Source: Cryobacterium sp. SO2 (GTDB taxonomy: Bacteria; Actinomycetota; Actinomycetes; Actinomycetales; Microbacteriaceae). From it: DNA of 64,000 bases. Below the pieces are notes generated by a model. It was not told where the DNA came from and ran no database searches. It saw only the letters and a list, made by a program, of their open reading frames with translations. Location: assembly GCF_026151165.2 (NCBI RefSeq), contig NZ_CP117849.1, positions 744,001 to 808,000 of the forward strand. The letters run 5' to 3'. This document shows positions 23,831 through 33,957 of this stretch, in pieces. Within the stretch, counting starts at the first letter, position 1. Each line of letters begins with the position of its first letter. Both the position numbers and the translations under genes were made by a program.

Positions 23831-25594
23831 CTAGCCGACCGTCATCAGGAGGTGGCCGGAGGAGACCGTGGCGCCGACGTCGGCCCCGATGGAGCCGACC
23901 ACGCCGTCCTTGTGCGCGGTGAGCGGCTGTTCCATCTTCATGGCTTCGAGTACGAGCAGCAGGTCGCCCTTGACGACGGTGTCGCCCTCGGCGACGAGGA
24001 TCTTGACGATGGTGGCCTGCATGGGCGCCTTGACGGCATCGCCCGTTGCGCTGCTCACGGCGTGCGACGAGGTGCGGCGGCGGGGCGCCGGCCCTGCGGT
24101 CTTCTCCGAGGCTGTGCCGGGTAGCAGACGGCTCGGCAGGCTCACCTCGATGCGACGGCCGTCCACCTCGACGACGACGCTGTGGCGCTCGTCTGTGCGC
24201 GGACGGTCCTCGACGGTGCCGCTCCACGGGGCGATCGTGTTCTCGAACTCGGTCTCGATCCATCGGGTGTAGATCGAGAACGGGGCGCCGTCCGCCGGTG
24301 CGAAGGCGGGGTCGCGCACGATCATCCGGTGGAAGGGCAGCACGGTGGGCAGGCCGGCGACCTCGAACTCGTCGAGGGCGCGGCGCGCACGCTCGAGGGC
24401 CTGCTCGCGGGTGGCGCCGGTGACGATGAGCTTGGCCAGCAGCGAGTCGAACGAGCCGGAGATCACATCGCCGGACTGCACGCCGCTGTCCACGCGCACG
24501 CCGGGGCCGCCGGCGGGCCGGAACACGTGCACGGGACCGGGGGCGGGCATGAAGCCGCGGCCGGCGTCTTCGCCGTTGATGCGGAACTCGAACGAGTGAC
24601 CGACGGCGATGGGGTCGTCATAGTCCAGCGTGCCGCCCTCGGCGAGGCGGAACTGCTCGCGCACGAGGTCGATGCCGGTGACCTCTTCCGAGACGGGGTG
24701 CTCCACCTGCAGACGGGTGTTCACCTCAAGGAAGGACACCGTGCCGTCCTGACCGATCAGGAACTCGCAGGTGCCGGCGCCGACGTAGCCGACCTCCTTG
24801 AGGATGGCCTTCGAGGCCCGGTACAGCTCGCTGGTCTGCGCTTCGGTGAGGAACGGTGCCGGCGCCTCCTCGACGAGCTTCTGGTGGCGACGCTGCAGGG
24901 AGCAGTCGCGCGTGGAGACCACGACGACGTTGCCGTGGGCATCCGCCAGGCACTGGGTCTCGACGTGCCGGGGCTTGTCGAGGTACTTCTCCACGAAACA
25001 CTCGCCGCGGCCGAATGCCGTGACGGCCTCGCGCACGGCGGAGTCGAAGAGTTCGGGGATTTCTTCGCGGGTGCGGGCCACCTTGAGCCCGCGACCGCCG
25101 CCGCCGAACGCCGCCTTGATGGCGACGGGCAGGCCGTGCTGGTCGACGAAGGCGAGCACCTCGCTGGCGTCCGCGACCGGGTTGAGGGTACCCGGCGCCA
25201 TCGGCGCGTGCACCTTCTCGGCGATGTGCCTGGCCGACACCTTGTCGCCGAGTTGCTCGATGGCGGTCGGCGACGGGCCGATCCAGATCAGGCCGGCGTC
25301 GATGACGGCCTGAGCGAAGGCGGCGTTCTCGGCCAGGAAACCGTAGCCGGGGTGCACGGCGTCCGCTCCTGAACGGCGGGCGATGGAGAGGATCTTCTCG
25401 ATCACGAGGTAGGTTTCGGCGCTGGACGTGCCGTCCAGCCCGTAGGCCTCATCGGCGAGTCGTGCGTGCAGGGCGTCCCGGTCCTGGTCGGCGTACACGG
25501 CGACCGACAGGATGCCGCTGTCCTTCGCTGCTCTGATCACTCTGACGGCGATCTCGCCCCGGTTGGCGATGAGGACCTTCGTTATACGCGACAT
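23831..25594 (-). CDS. accA: Acetyl/propionyl-CoA carboxylase alpha subunit (BC-BCCP)
   Basis: Biotin carboxylase fused to biotin carboxyl carrier domain, 587 residues, as in actinobacterial AccA proteins. It carboxylates its own biotin with ATP and bicarbonate for transfer by the beta subunit. The N-terminal domain begins VLIANRGEIAVRVIRAA. ATP-grasp features include the glycine-rich loop FGGGGRGLKVA, and ECFVEKYLDKPRHVE and FLEVNTRLQVEHPV. A linker (about 470-515) precedes the BCCP domain, with biotinyl lysine K553 in VLEAMKME. The ATG at 25594 has TAGGCT 8 nt upstream. The beta and epsilon subunits lie 5.5 kb away on the same strand. Confidence 0.95.
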   Translation of the reverse strand: MSRITKVLIANRGEIAVRVIRAAKDSGILSVAVYADQDRDALHARLADEAYGLDGTSSAETYLVIEKILSIARRSGADAVHPGYGFLAENAAFAQAVIDAGLIWIGPSPTAIEQLGDKVSARHIAEKVHAPMAPGTLNPVADASEVLAFVDQHGLPVAIKAAFGGGGRGLKVARTREEIPELFDSAVREAVTAFGRGECFVEKYLDKPRHVETQCLADAHGNVVVVSTRDCSLQRRHQKLVEEAPAPFLTEAQTSELYRASKAILKEVGYVGAGTCEFLIGQDGTVSFLEVNTRLQVEHPVSEEVTGIDLVREQFRLAEGGTLDYDDPIAVGHSFEFRINGEDAGRGFMPAPGPVHVFRPAGGPGVRVDSGVQSGDVISGSFDSLLAKLIVTGATREQALERARRALDEFEVAGLPTVLPFHRMIVRDPAFAPADGAPFSIYTRWIETEFENTIAPWSGTVEDRPRTDERHSVVVEVDGRRIEVSLPSRLLPGTASEKTAGPAPRRRTSSHAVSSATGDAVKAPMQATIVKILVAEGDTVVKGDLLLVLEAMKMEQPLTAHKDGVVGSIGADVGATVSSGHLLMTVG

Positions 25595-25602
25595 AGGTAC
25601 TG

Positions 25603-25608
25603 AGCCTA
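25603..25608 (-). promoter_or_regulatory. -10 hexamer of accA
   Basis: TAGGCT on the minus strand, 8 nt before the ATG at 25594. The upstream region 25610-25670 is unusually AT-rich for the window. Confidence 0.45.
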
Positions 25609-25696
25609 TTGGTCAGGACCGTCTCATTTTTGGTTCTTTCCCACAAAAACCTTTGTCGGAACACTGAGACCGGCTACAAAGGCACCCCGGTGCGGG

Positions 25697-26356
25697 TCAC
25701 TCCGGTAGGGCCGAAATACCCCGATTCCACAGGCTCGGCCAGTCATAGCCCAGCCGAACGACCAAACGGCGCAGGGTGGGTAGCGACAGCCCGACAACTG
25801 TCGACGGGTCCCCTTCGATGGCGGTGATATACGGCGCGCCGAGGCTGTCGATGGTGAATGCGCCGGCGACGAACAGCGGTTCGCCCGACGCGATGTAGGC
25901 GTCGAGCTCCGAATCGGGGATGTCGTCGGCGAAGGTCACCGATGCGTGGGCGACGGCTCCGACGGCCCGGCCGACCTTGCCGCCGGTGTGTTCGATCAAC
26001 CAGTGCCCGGAGTACAGGGTGCCCGTGCGCCCGCGCTGCTGCTGCCAGCGTTCCCTGGCGCGCTCCGGGGTGTGCGGCTTGCCGTAGATCACACCGTCCA
26101 GCACGAACACCGAGTCGCCGCCGAGGATGAGGCCGTCGATGCCGTGGGCGGCGGCGTCCGCGGCGACGGCTTCAGCCTTCGCCCGCGCCAACAGCTCCAC
26201 CACGTGGTGCGGGGTGAGCGGTGCGCCCAGCCGTTCGGCCTCGGCCGCGGCGACGGCGTCCTCGTCGACATCGGGGGAGATCGTGACCGGTTCGATGCCC
26301 GCTGCGCGCAGCAATGCGAGCCGGGCGGGGGAAGTGGAGGCGAGGTGGAGGCGCAT
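25697..26356 (-). CDS. maf: Maf-family nucleoside triphosphate pyrophosphatase
   Basis: House-cleaning pyrophosphatase that hydrolyses non-canonical or methylated NTPs. Residues 3-11 (LHLASTSPAR) hold the phosphate-binding loop. LILGGDSVFVLDG and YGKPHTPERARE are the conserved catalytic segments, with an aspartate in GGDS as candidate base. The length is 219 residues from the ATG at 26356. The open frame reaches a TTG at 26398, but the extra residues are not Maf-like, and AAGGG precedes the ATG. It is divergent from the TRAM methyltransferase gene with 41 nt between starts. Confidence 0.92.
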   Translation of the reverse strand: MRLHLASTSPARLALLRAAGIEPVTISPDVDEDAVAAAEAERLGAPLTPHHVVELLARAKAEAVAADAAAHGIDGLILGGDSVFVLDGVIYGKPHTPERARERWQQQRGRTGTLYSGHWLIEHTGGKVGRAVGAVAHASVTFADDIPDSELDAYIASGEPLFVAGAFTIDSLGAPYITAIEGDPSTVVGLSLPTLRRLVVRLGYDWPSLWNRGISALPE

Positions 26357-26397
26357 GGAACCCTTCGTGCGGCAGGCAGATGTGGGATGCTCATTCA

Positions 26398-27711
26398 ATG
26401 GGCACCAACACTAATCGTCAGCCGAGTTCGAGCATTCCCGAAGGCGAGATCGGCACAGAGCTCGAGCTCGACGTCACCAACGTAGCCCACGGCGGTATCT
26501 TCGTGGCCCGGCACGAGGGCCGTGTGGTCTTCGTCAGCGACACCCTCCCCGGCGAGCGGGTGCGGGCCCGGTTGACCGACGCCAACAAGAAGAGCTTCTG
26601 GCGCGCCGAGACCGTCGAGGTCCTGCAGGCCGCCCCCGAACGCCAGCCGCACATCTGGGCCGCCGCCGCCATCGACCGCGACCCGGCCGACCGGGCCGGC
26701 GGCGCCGAATTCGGCCACATCGAGCTCGGCCACCAGCGTGAACTCAAGCGCCAGGTGCTCGCCGACGCCCTGCACCGCATGGCCGGCATCGACACCGACG
26801 TCGTCGTCGAGGCGGTTCCGGTGGCAGCGGATGCGTCACCGGGCGACGCGATGGACGGCACCGGCTGGCGCACCAGGGTGCGCCTGCACGTGACCGAGAG
26901 CGGCATCGTGGGCCCGTACGCGGCCCGGTCGCACCGGGTGATCCCGGTGGACGACCTGCCGCTGGCGGTGCACGCCCTGGAAATGGCGGCGCCGCTGGAC
27001 CGGCTGTTCGCCGGCGCGGCATCCGTTGACGTCATCGCGCCCAGCACCGGAGACGTGCAGATCCTCGTCGCCGAACAGGACGACAAGGGTCGCCGGCGCC
27101 GCACCGCCCCGAAGCCCATCACCGAGCTCGTCGGCGACCGCGAGTTCCGGCTCGACGCCGCAGGCTTCTGGCAGGTGCACGCCCGCGCCGCCGAAACCCT
27201 CTTCGCCGCTGTGCAGGACGCCATCGATCCCGACCTGTTCGACCCCAAGGCCGCCAACCTCGACCTCTACGGCGGAGTCGGCCTGCTCGCCGCTGCCGTC
27301 GGCGCCCGGTTCGGCTCCGGCGTTCGCATCACCTCGGTGGAGAGCGACGCCCAGGCCACCGGTTTTGCCAGCGAGAACCTGGCCGAATGGGTCGGCGCCA
27401 GCGCGCACACCGACAGGGTTGACAGGTTCCTGGCCGGCCTCACCCGCGACGCCACCGCGGCGGACCGCCAACGCCAGCAGGCCGCGACTGTCGTGCTCGA
27501 CCCGCCGCGCGCCGGCGCCGGTGCCGACGTTGTCGACAAACTGGCCCTTCTCGCACCGGCCCAGGTCGTGTACGTCGCCTGCGACCCGGTGGCCCTGGCC
27601 CGCGACGTCGCCCTGTTCGCCGGGCACGGCTACAGGCTCAGCAGCCTGCGCGCGTTCGACCTGTTTCCCAATACCCACCACGTCGAGGCCGTCGCACTCC
27701 TCACCAAATAG
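26398..27711 (+). CDS. TRAM-domain class I SAM-dependent RNA methyltransferase
   Basis: RNA uridine-C5 methyltransferase-like protein (TrmA/RumA group), 437 residues. The N-terminal TRAM beta-barrel spans about residues 18-75 (ELDVTNVAHGGIFVARHEGRV fold). The Rossmann domain has LDLYGGVGLLAAAVG. The catalytic region reads VVLDPPRAGAG, and the nucleophile is C395 in VVYVACDP. The [4Fe-4S] cysteines found near the TRAM domain of RumA are absent. This is normal for actinobacterial homologues but leaves the target (tRNA or rRNA uridine) uncertain. An upstream in-frame ATG is rejected because the protein begins well at 26398. Confidence 0.88.
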   Translation: MGTNTNRQPSSSIPEGEIGTELELDVTNVAHGGIFVARHEGRVVFVSDTLPGERVRARLTDANKKSFWRAETVEVLQAAPERQPHIWAAAAIDRDPADRAGGAEFGHIELGHQRELKRQVLADALHRMAGIDTDVVVEAVPVAADASPGDAMDGTGWRTRVRLHVTESGIVGPYAARSHRVIPVDDLPLAVHALEMAAPLDRLFAGAASVDVIAPSTGDVQILVAEQDDKGRRRRTAPKPITELVGDREFRLDAAGFWQVHARAAETLFAAVQDAIDPDLFDPKAANLDLYGGVGLLAAAVGARFGSGVRITSVESDAQATGFASENLAEWVGASAHTDRVDRFLAGLTRDATAADRQRQQAATVVLDPPRAGAGADVVDKLALLAPAQVVYVACDPVALARDVALFAGHGYRLSSLRAFDLFPNTHHVEAVALLTK

Positions 27712-27741
27712 CTAGTCTTAGCGAATCGACCGAAACGAAAG

Positions 27742-28452
27742 ATGAGCAATATCGTGACCGAGCCCGATCCAGCACCCGCCGTGCTCGACCACCCCGTCCG
27801 CGTGGGAATCGCGGACGACCACGAGTCGGTGCGCCTGGGCATCAAGGCCGCCTGCGAGAACGCCGGTTTCGACGTCATCTTCGCCGCGGCCACCGTGCGG
27901 GAGCTCGTCGAGGGCATCAGCGGCCGCCCCGTCGACGTCATCGTGCTCGACCTGTCCCTGGGCGACGGCTCCCTCGTGACCGACAACGTGCACCTGGCCC
28001 GCGGCACCGGCGCCTCAGTGCTCGTGCACAGCATCGCCGACCGGGTCGCCCTGGTCAGGGAGGCGCTCGCGGCCGGAGCGGCCGGCGTCATTCCCAAGTC
28101 GTCGCCGACCACCACGGTGATGGCCGCCGTCGCGTCCGTGGCGCGGGGCGACGTGCTCAACAACCTGGAATGGGCCACCGCCATCGACGCCGACCGGGAC
28201 TTCGCCAAGGCCCAGCTCGGCCGCCGCGAACGCGACGTCCTGCACCTCTACGCCTCCGGACTGCCGCTGAAGATGGTAGCCATGCAGCTGGGCATCGCGC
28301 ACTCCACCGCCAGGGAATACCTCGACCGCATCCGGGTGAAGTACGTCGAGGTCGGGCGCCCCGCGCCCACCAAGGTCGACCTCCTGCGGCGAGCCGTCGA
28401 AGACGGAATCCTGCCTGGGCTCGACCCGGACGGCGGGGATGGGCGCGCCTAG
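27742..28452 (+). CDS. LuxR/NarL-family response regulator
   Basis: Two-component response regulator of 236 residues. The receiver domain (about 19-140) has the acidic pair D25-D26, phosphoacceptor D70 in IVLDLSLGDG, the switch residue in VHSIADR and the conserved lysine in IPKSSP. The C-terminal DNA-binding domain (about 165-222) has the LuxR pattern LGRRERDVLHLYASGL and MVAMQLGIAHSTAREYLDRIRVKY. GAAAG precedes the ATG, and TAGTCT about 25 nt upstream is a possible -10. The kinase gene starts 14 nt before its stop. It is the first of a three-gene unit set between housekeeping genes. Confidence 0.92.
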   Translation: MSNIVTEPDPAPAVLDHPVRVGIADDHESVRLGIKAACENAGFDVIFAAATVRELVEGISGRPVDVIVLDLSLGDGSLVTDNVHLARGTGASVLVHSIADRVALVREALAAGAAGVIPKSSPTTTVMAAVASVARGDVLNNLEWATAIDADRDFAKAQLGRRERDVLHLYASGLPLKMVAMQLGIAHSTAREYLDRIRVKYVEVGRPAPTKVDLLRRAVEDGILPGLDPDGGDGRA

Positions 28453-29746
28453 GCCGGCGGAGGCAGTACCGGTCCGGTCGTTCAGGCTCACGCCTGGGCG
28501 GATCGGGACGGAGCAACTCGGGGCCGACCTCCTCAACGAGTCCAAGCAGCCGCGCAAGCCGATCAGCCGCGCGCAGATCGAGCGTGTCGTGTCCAGGGCC
28601 GTCGGGGGCGTCGGGCTGATCTTCGCCCTGCAGACCTACCCGGGGATGCTCGACCAGCTGGACAGCCTGAAGCCGGGTCTGGGCATCGCCCTCACCGTGC
28701 TGATCTTCGGCATGCTGGGGCTGGCGATCCTGGCCACCGTCCTCAAGCGCTTCATCAGGGTCACCAGCGGCCTGTTCGCCGTGGTCTATCTCGCGGCCCT
28801 CATCGCCTGGCCGGCGATGCTGAACACCCCTGACGGCGTGCTCGACGGCAAACCGTGGCTCTGGTATCTCTGCACAGTCGCGACGTCGTGCGCCGCCGTC
28901 TCCTTCCCGCTCTGGTGGGCGATGGCGTACACACTGCTGGCCCCGTTGGCGTACGGCATCGTTCGGGTGCTGCCCGCCGGCGGCGGCGCGGAGCCGATGC
29001 TCGGCTTCCTCGACGCGTTCTACGCGATCCTGCTCGGCCAGGTGGTGCTGATCATCATCACGATGCTGCGCCAGGCCACCGCAGCGGTCGACACCGCCCA
29101 GACCAACGCCCTCACCACCTATGCCGCCGCCGTGCGTCAGCACGCCACCGAGGTCGAGCGCGTGCAGGTCGACTCGATCGTGCACGACAGCGTGCTCGCC
29201 GCCCTGCTCTCGGCCGCCGCGGCGAGCACTCCCAAGGGCGCCGAACTGGCGTCCACCATGGCCAAGGACGCCATCACCCGCCTCAACGAGGCCGGGTCGA
29301 ACCCGGCCGGCGACGACAGCATGGTCTCGTTCGCCCGCCTGAAAGACGACATCCGCGTCATCGCAAACCGATTCGACGAACCCATCGAGTTCATCGACTG
29401 TGAGGCAGAGGACCTCAACCTGCCGGCATACGCCGCAGAAGCGCTCGTCTCGGCCACCTCCCAGGCCATCGTGAACAGCGTCCAGCACGCCGGTGTCGCC
29501 GGCGATCCCGTGGCGAGGTCGGTGCGGGTGAACTCCAACCTCCTCGGCGGCTGCACCATCGAGATCGCCGACTCCGGGGTCGGGTTCGACCCCGCCGCCG
29601 TGCCCAGCGAACGCCTCGGCCTGCGCATCTCCATCCGCGAACGGGTCGCAACGGCCGGTGGCGTGGTACAGGTGCGGTCGGGCCCCGGCCGGGGCACCTC
29701 GATCCTGATCGAGTGGCCGCTCGGCGAGAACGGCGGCGACAGATGA
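28439..29746 (+). CDS. Membrane sensor histidine kinase
   Basis: 435-residue kinase with a cytoplasmic N-terminus of about 55 residues, four to six transmembrane segments (about 60-215), a dimerisation helix and an HATPase domain. The presumed phosphoacceptor is H249 in VDSIVHDSVLAALL, an HD motif in a HisKA_3-like helix. ATP-binding boxes are SQAIVNSVQHA (N), EIADSGVGFDP (G1) and RSGPGRGTSILIEW (G2). There is no obvious extracytoplasmic sensor domain, so the signal is probably perceived in or at the membrane. It overlaps the regulator by 14 nt and the next gene by 4 nt (ATGA). Confidence 0.85.
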   Translation: MGAPRPAEAVPVRSFRLTPGRIGTEQLGADLLNESKQPRKPISRAQIERVVSRAVGGVGLIFALQTYPGMLDQLDSLKPGLGIALTVLIFGMLGLAILATVLKRFIRVTSGLFAVVYLAALIAWPAMLNTPDGVLDGKPWLWYLCTVATSCAAVSFPLWWAMAYTLLAPLAYGIVRVLPAGGGAEPMLGFLDAFYAILLGQVVLIIITMLRQATAAVDTAQTNALTTYAAAVRQHATEVERVQVDSIVHDSVLAALLSAAAASTPKGAELASTMAKDAITRLNEAGSNPAGDDSMVSFARLKDDIRVIANRFDEPIEFIDCEAEDLNLPAYAAEALVSATSQAIVNSVQHAGVAGDPVARSVRVNSNLLGGCTIEIADSGVGFDPAAVPSERLGLRISIRERVATAGGVVQVRSGPGRGTSILIEWPLGENGGDR

Positions 29747-30792
29747 TCACGGTTCCCCGCGGGCTGATCCTGTCGCTCGCCGCGCTGTTCTCCGGCTATC
29801 ACGTGATCCTGGCGTTCTACTCGCTGGATGCGCCGACCTCGCCGGTGCCGCCCCTCATCGCGATCCTGCTCTACGTCGTCGCCACGGTGATGAGCCTGTG
29901 GCCCACCAGTCCGCCGCGGATGTCGCTCTGGCTGGGGTTCTTCAATGTGGCCGTGTGCATCGCCGTTCCGCTCCTCGTCGGCAGCCAGCTGGACGGTTCG
30001 AACGCCGACAACGGCTACGCCACCTGGTACGTGGCCGCCGTCGGCACTCTGATGACCATCACAGCCACCCGCAGGCGGGCGGCACTGGCCTGGGTGGGGG
30101 TGGGCTTCCTGTTCGCGCACACGATCGTCTGGGCGGGTCCTGGCGCCCTCGCCTCGATGGGAGTGATCGGCAGCGTGGTCTGGGTCGTGGTGGCCGTGAT
30201 GCTCGCCAGGGCGCTGGCCAAGGCCGGCCGGGACGCCCGGCAGTACGGGCTCGCCGAACGTGAGGCCACCGAGTGGCAGGCGGCGCAGGAAGCGCATCTC
30301 TATGAGCGCCAGGTGCGCCTGGCCCAGACCATCCGCCTGGCCGCGCCCATGCTGCGGCGCATCATCGAGAGCGCCGGCACCCTCACCGAGGGTCAGCGGC
30401 AGGAATGCCGGTACCTGGAGGCCGCGATCCGCGACGAGATCCGCGGACGGCGGCTACTCAACGACGCCGTGCGCCGCGAGGTGATGTCGGCCAGGCGGCG
30501 TGGCGCGATCGTCACCCTGCTGGACGAGGGCGGCATCGACGACCTCAGCGGGGCCGACCTCGAGGTGGTCCTGAACACCCTCGCCGATGCGATGGCGGGC
30601 ACCACGGCGGCAACGATCATCGCCCGCACCGCGGCGGACGGCGCAGGCACGGCCGTCACCGTCGTCGGGCTGAACAGCCCCGATCCGCGCCTGAGCGCCC
30701 TCGGCCAGGATTCCCCCGACGAAGAGGTCGACCTGTGGCTGGAGATTCCGCGGGCGAGCCACGCGGTCGGACGGGTCACCCGGCGGCACTGA
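29743..30792 (+). CDS. Kinase-like membrane protein lacking catalytic motifs
   Basis: 349-residue protein with a layout matching the preceding kinase: about five transmembrane segments (roughly 6-150), then a helical segment and a terminal alpha/beta region. The helix QVRLAQTIRLAAPMLRRIIESAG aligns by position with the kinase phosphoacceptor helix but has no histidine. The terminal region (LSGADLEVVLNTLADAMAGT to EEVDLWLEIP) resembles an HATPase outline without N, G1 or G2 boxes. It is translationally coupled to the kinase. A pseudokinase or co-sensor role is inferred; I cannot name a family. The ATG at 29743 is chosen over an Arg-rich upstream extension. Confidence 0.7.
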   Translation: MITVPRGLILSLAALFSGYHVILAFYSLDAPTSPVPPLIAILLYVVATVMSLWPTSPPRMSLWLGFFNVAVCIAVPLLVGSQLDGSNADNGYATWYVAAVGTLMTITATRRRAALAWVGVGFLFAHTIVWAGPGALASMGVIGSVVWVVVAVMLARALAKAGRDARQYGLAEREATEWQAAQEAHLYERQVRLAQTIRLAAPMLRRIIESAGTLTEGQRQECRYLEAAIRDEIRGRRLLNDAVRREVMSARRRGAIVTLLDEGGIDDLSGADLEVVLNTLADAMAGTTAATIIARTAADGAGTAVTVVGLNSPDPRLSALGQDSPDEEVDLWLEIPRASHAVGRVTRRH

Positions 30793-31073
30793 GCGGCCGC
30801 GGTGCGTGCCCGATAGCCGGGAGTAGAAATGCGGAAGGGGACCAGCCCCAAAAGGCCGATCCCCTTCCGACATTCCGTGTCGAGGCGACAACCCGAATGT
30901 CGCCCTGACGCGCCCCCAAAACATTCGCCTGCTTACCCTAGTCGGCGAATGAATGGTGGTGTCACTCCGAAGAGCTTCACCCAGCAATAGCAATGATGGT
31001 GCATCCGGTGCCCCCGGAAAAGTCGTCATTTAGGGGGACAGCACCTGTGCCCGGGGGACGCGGCGCGGCCGGG
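30793..31073. other. 281-nt intergenic region with three hairpins
   Basis: Longest gene-free stretch, lying between convergent genes. It holds three inverted repeats in series: 30832-30841 with 30860-30869 (10 bp, CGGAAGGGGA), 30884-30890 with 30898-30904 (7 bp), and 30922-30929 with 30944-30951 (8 bp, CATTCGCC). The first, 40 nt after the upstream stop, is a likely terminator. No ORF with coding character was seen. The rest (30952-31073) has only short G/C tracts. Confidence 0.55.
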
Positions 31074-31316
31074 CTAAACGGTGAAGCCGCGCCAGCGTTC
31101 GTCGCCGCGCGCCAGAGGGGCACGGATGGCCCGCTGGCTGTCCAGCCAGGCGCTCCTGGGGCCCACTGGGGCGGCCCGGAGGCTGTCGGACTCCTCCCGC
31201 AGCAGCGCGCGCAGAACGGCCGTCACGGCCGCGGCCTCCTGATCGGTGACGCCAGTGGTCACGAAGGTCAGGTCGGCCGGGTCGAAGCCGGTGGTGTGGG
31301 TCTCTGAGTCGGTCAT
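31074..31316 (-). CDS. accE: Acyl-CoA carboxylase epsilon subunit
   Basis: Small epsilon subunit (80 residues) of actinobacterial acyl-CoA carboxylase, which helps hold the alpha and beta subunits together. The C-terminal half shows the family pattern: FVTTGVTDQEAAAVTAVL, then a Ser/Ala/Pro linker with WLDSQRAIRAPL, and a terminal Trp-Arg segment (DERWRGFTV). The N-terminal residues are acidic and variable. It begins 8 nt after the accD stop and ends the accD-accE unit. Confidence 0.88.
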   Translation of the reverse strand: MTDSETHTTGFDPADLTFVTTGVTDQEAAAVTAVLRALLREESDSLRAAPVGPRSAWLDSQRAIRAPLARGDERWRGFTV

Positions 31317-31324
31317 GGTGCCGC

Positions 31325-32923
<1,599 letters not shown>

Positions 32924-32930
32924 GCCGTTC

Positions 32931-32936
32931 ACTCTA
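32931..32936 (-). promoter_or_regulatory. -10 hexamer of accD (leaderless)
   Basis: TAGAGT on the minus strand, 7 nt before the GTG at 32923. It helps decide between the two candidate GTG starts. Confidence 0.45.
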
Positions 32937-33069
32937 CCGGCCTCACCCTGCCCGCCCCAGAGCCCACCGGCCCTGCCCGTCCCGCCGGTGAGCACAACTT
33001 GCGGCGATTCGGCCATCACGGAGCCGGAATCCCCGGTACCCGGACAAACTGGGCAGAATTGCAGGAGTT

Positions 33070-33951
33070 ATGCATCCCGCGATGGGGTGTGGGAAGCGGC
33101 GTGAGATGGAATTTCCGATCAGCAGCGGCATCGGGGCACGGTTCGAGTACCTCGACGAGGCCGGCTCCACCAACGATGTGCTCGTGACGCGAGCGACCGG
33201 GCCGGATGCGGCGGCCTGGCCGGACCTGTCGGTGATCGTGACCGACAACCAGACCAGCGGGCGCGGACGGCTCGGTCGCAGTTGGCTGGCCCCCAGCGGC
33301 AAATCCCTGGCCATCACGGTGTTGTTGCGGCCGAGGCTGGCCTCCGGCCCGTTGCCGGCGAACCGGTTCGGCTGGTTCCCGTTGCTCGCCGGCGCTGCCA
33401 TGACCCGTGCGGTGCGCGCGGTGGTCGAGGCGGCGGACACGGCCGCGGCGGCGGGGCCGGTGGACGAGGACGCCCCCCGGCACGAGGTCACGCTCAAGTG
33501 GCCCAACGACGTGCTCATCGACGGCTACAAGGTGTCCGGCATCCTCTCCGAGCTGCTGCCGGACGCGAGCGGGCTGTGCATCGGCTCCGGACTCAACCTG
33601 GCGCTCGACGAACACGATCTGCCCACCCTCACCTCCACCTCGCTGCTGCTGGTCACCGGCAGCGTGCCGAACCCGGATGCCGTTCTGGCCGGCTACCTCA
33701 CCGAATTGCGGGATCTCACCGCAGCGTTCCTCGTCGCAGACGGCGACCCGGTCGCCAGTGGACTGCACGCCATGGTGAGCTCGCTCTGCGGCACCCTGGG
33801 CAGCGCGGTGCGGGTCGAGCTGCCCGGCGGACACGACCTGGTCGGCACCGCCGTCGGCCTCGACCCCGACGGCCGGCTCATCGTGGAGGACCAGTCGAGC
33901 GGCGAACTGCAGGCGGTCGCCGCCGGGGATGTGACCCACCTGAGGTATTAA
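33070..33951 (+). CDS. birA: Biotin--[acetyl-CoA-carboxylase] ligase
   Basis: Attaches biotin to the BCCP lysine of acyl-CoA carboxylase. It is the monofunctional type: 293 residues without the N-terminal DNA-binding domain of E. coli BirA. Ligase motifs are GSTNDVL near residue 32, SGRGRLGRSW at 63-72, and LKWPNDVLIDGYKVSGIL. The small C-terminal SH3-like domain reads VGTAVGLDPDGRLIVED. The ATG at 33070 has AGGAG only 2 nt before it; M13 (33106) is an alternative start with a weaker site. It lies divergently beside accD, a natural functional pairing. Confidence 0.92.
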   Translation: MHPAMGCGKRREMEFPISSGIGARFEYLDEAGSTNDVLVTRATGPDAAAWPDLSVIVTDNQTSGRGRLGRSWLAPSGKSLAITVLLRPRLASGPLPANRFGWFPLLAGAAMTRAVRAVVEAADTAAAAGPVDEDAPRHEVTLKWPNDVLIDGYKVSGILSELLPDASGLCIGSGLNLALDEHDLPTLTSTSLLLVTGSVPNPDAVLAGYLTELRDLTAAFLVADGDPVASGLHAMVSSLCGTLGSAVRVELPGGHDLVGTAVGLDPDGRLIVEDQSSGELQAVAAGDVTHLRY

Positions 33952-33957
33952 TGGGTT

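Noticed and set aside
25610..25670. Operator formed by GTCTCA and TGAGAC upstream of accA
   Set aside because: The repeat is only 6 bp with more than 30 nt between halves, which is too weak to separate from chance.
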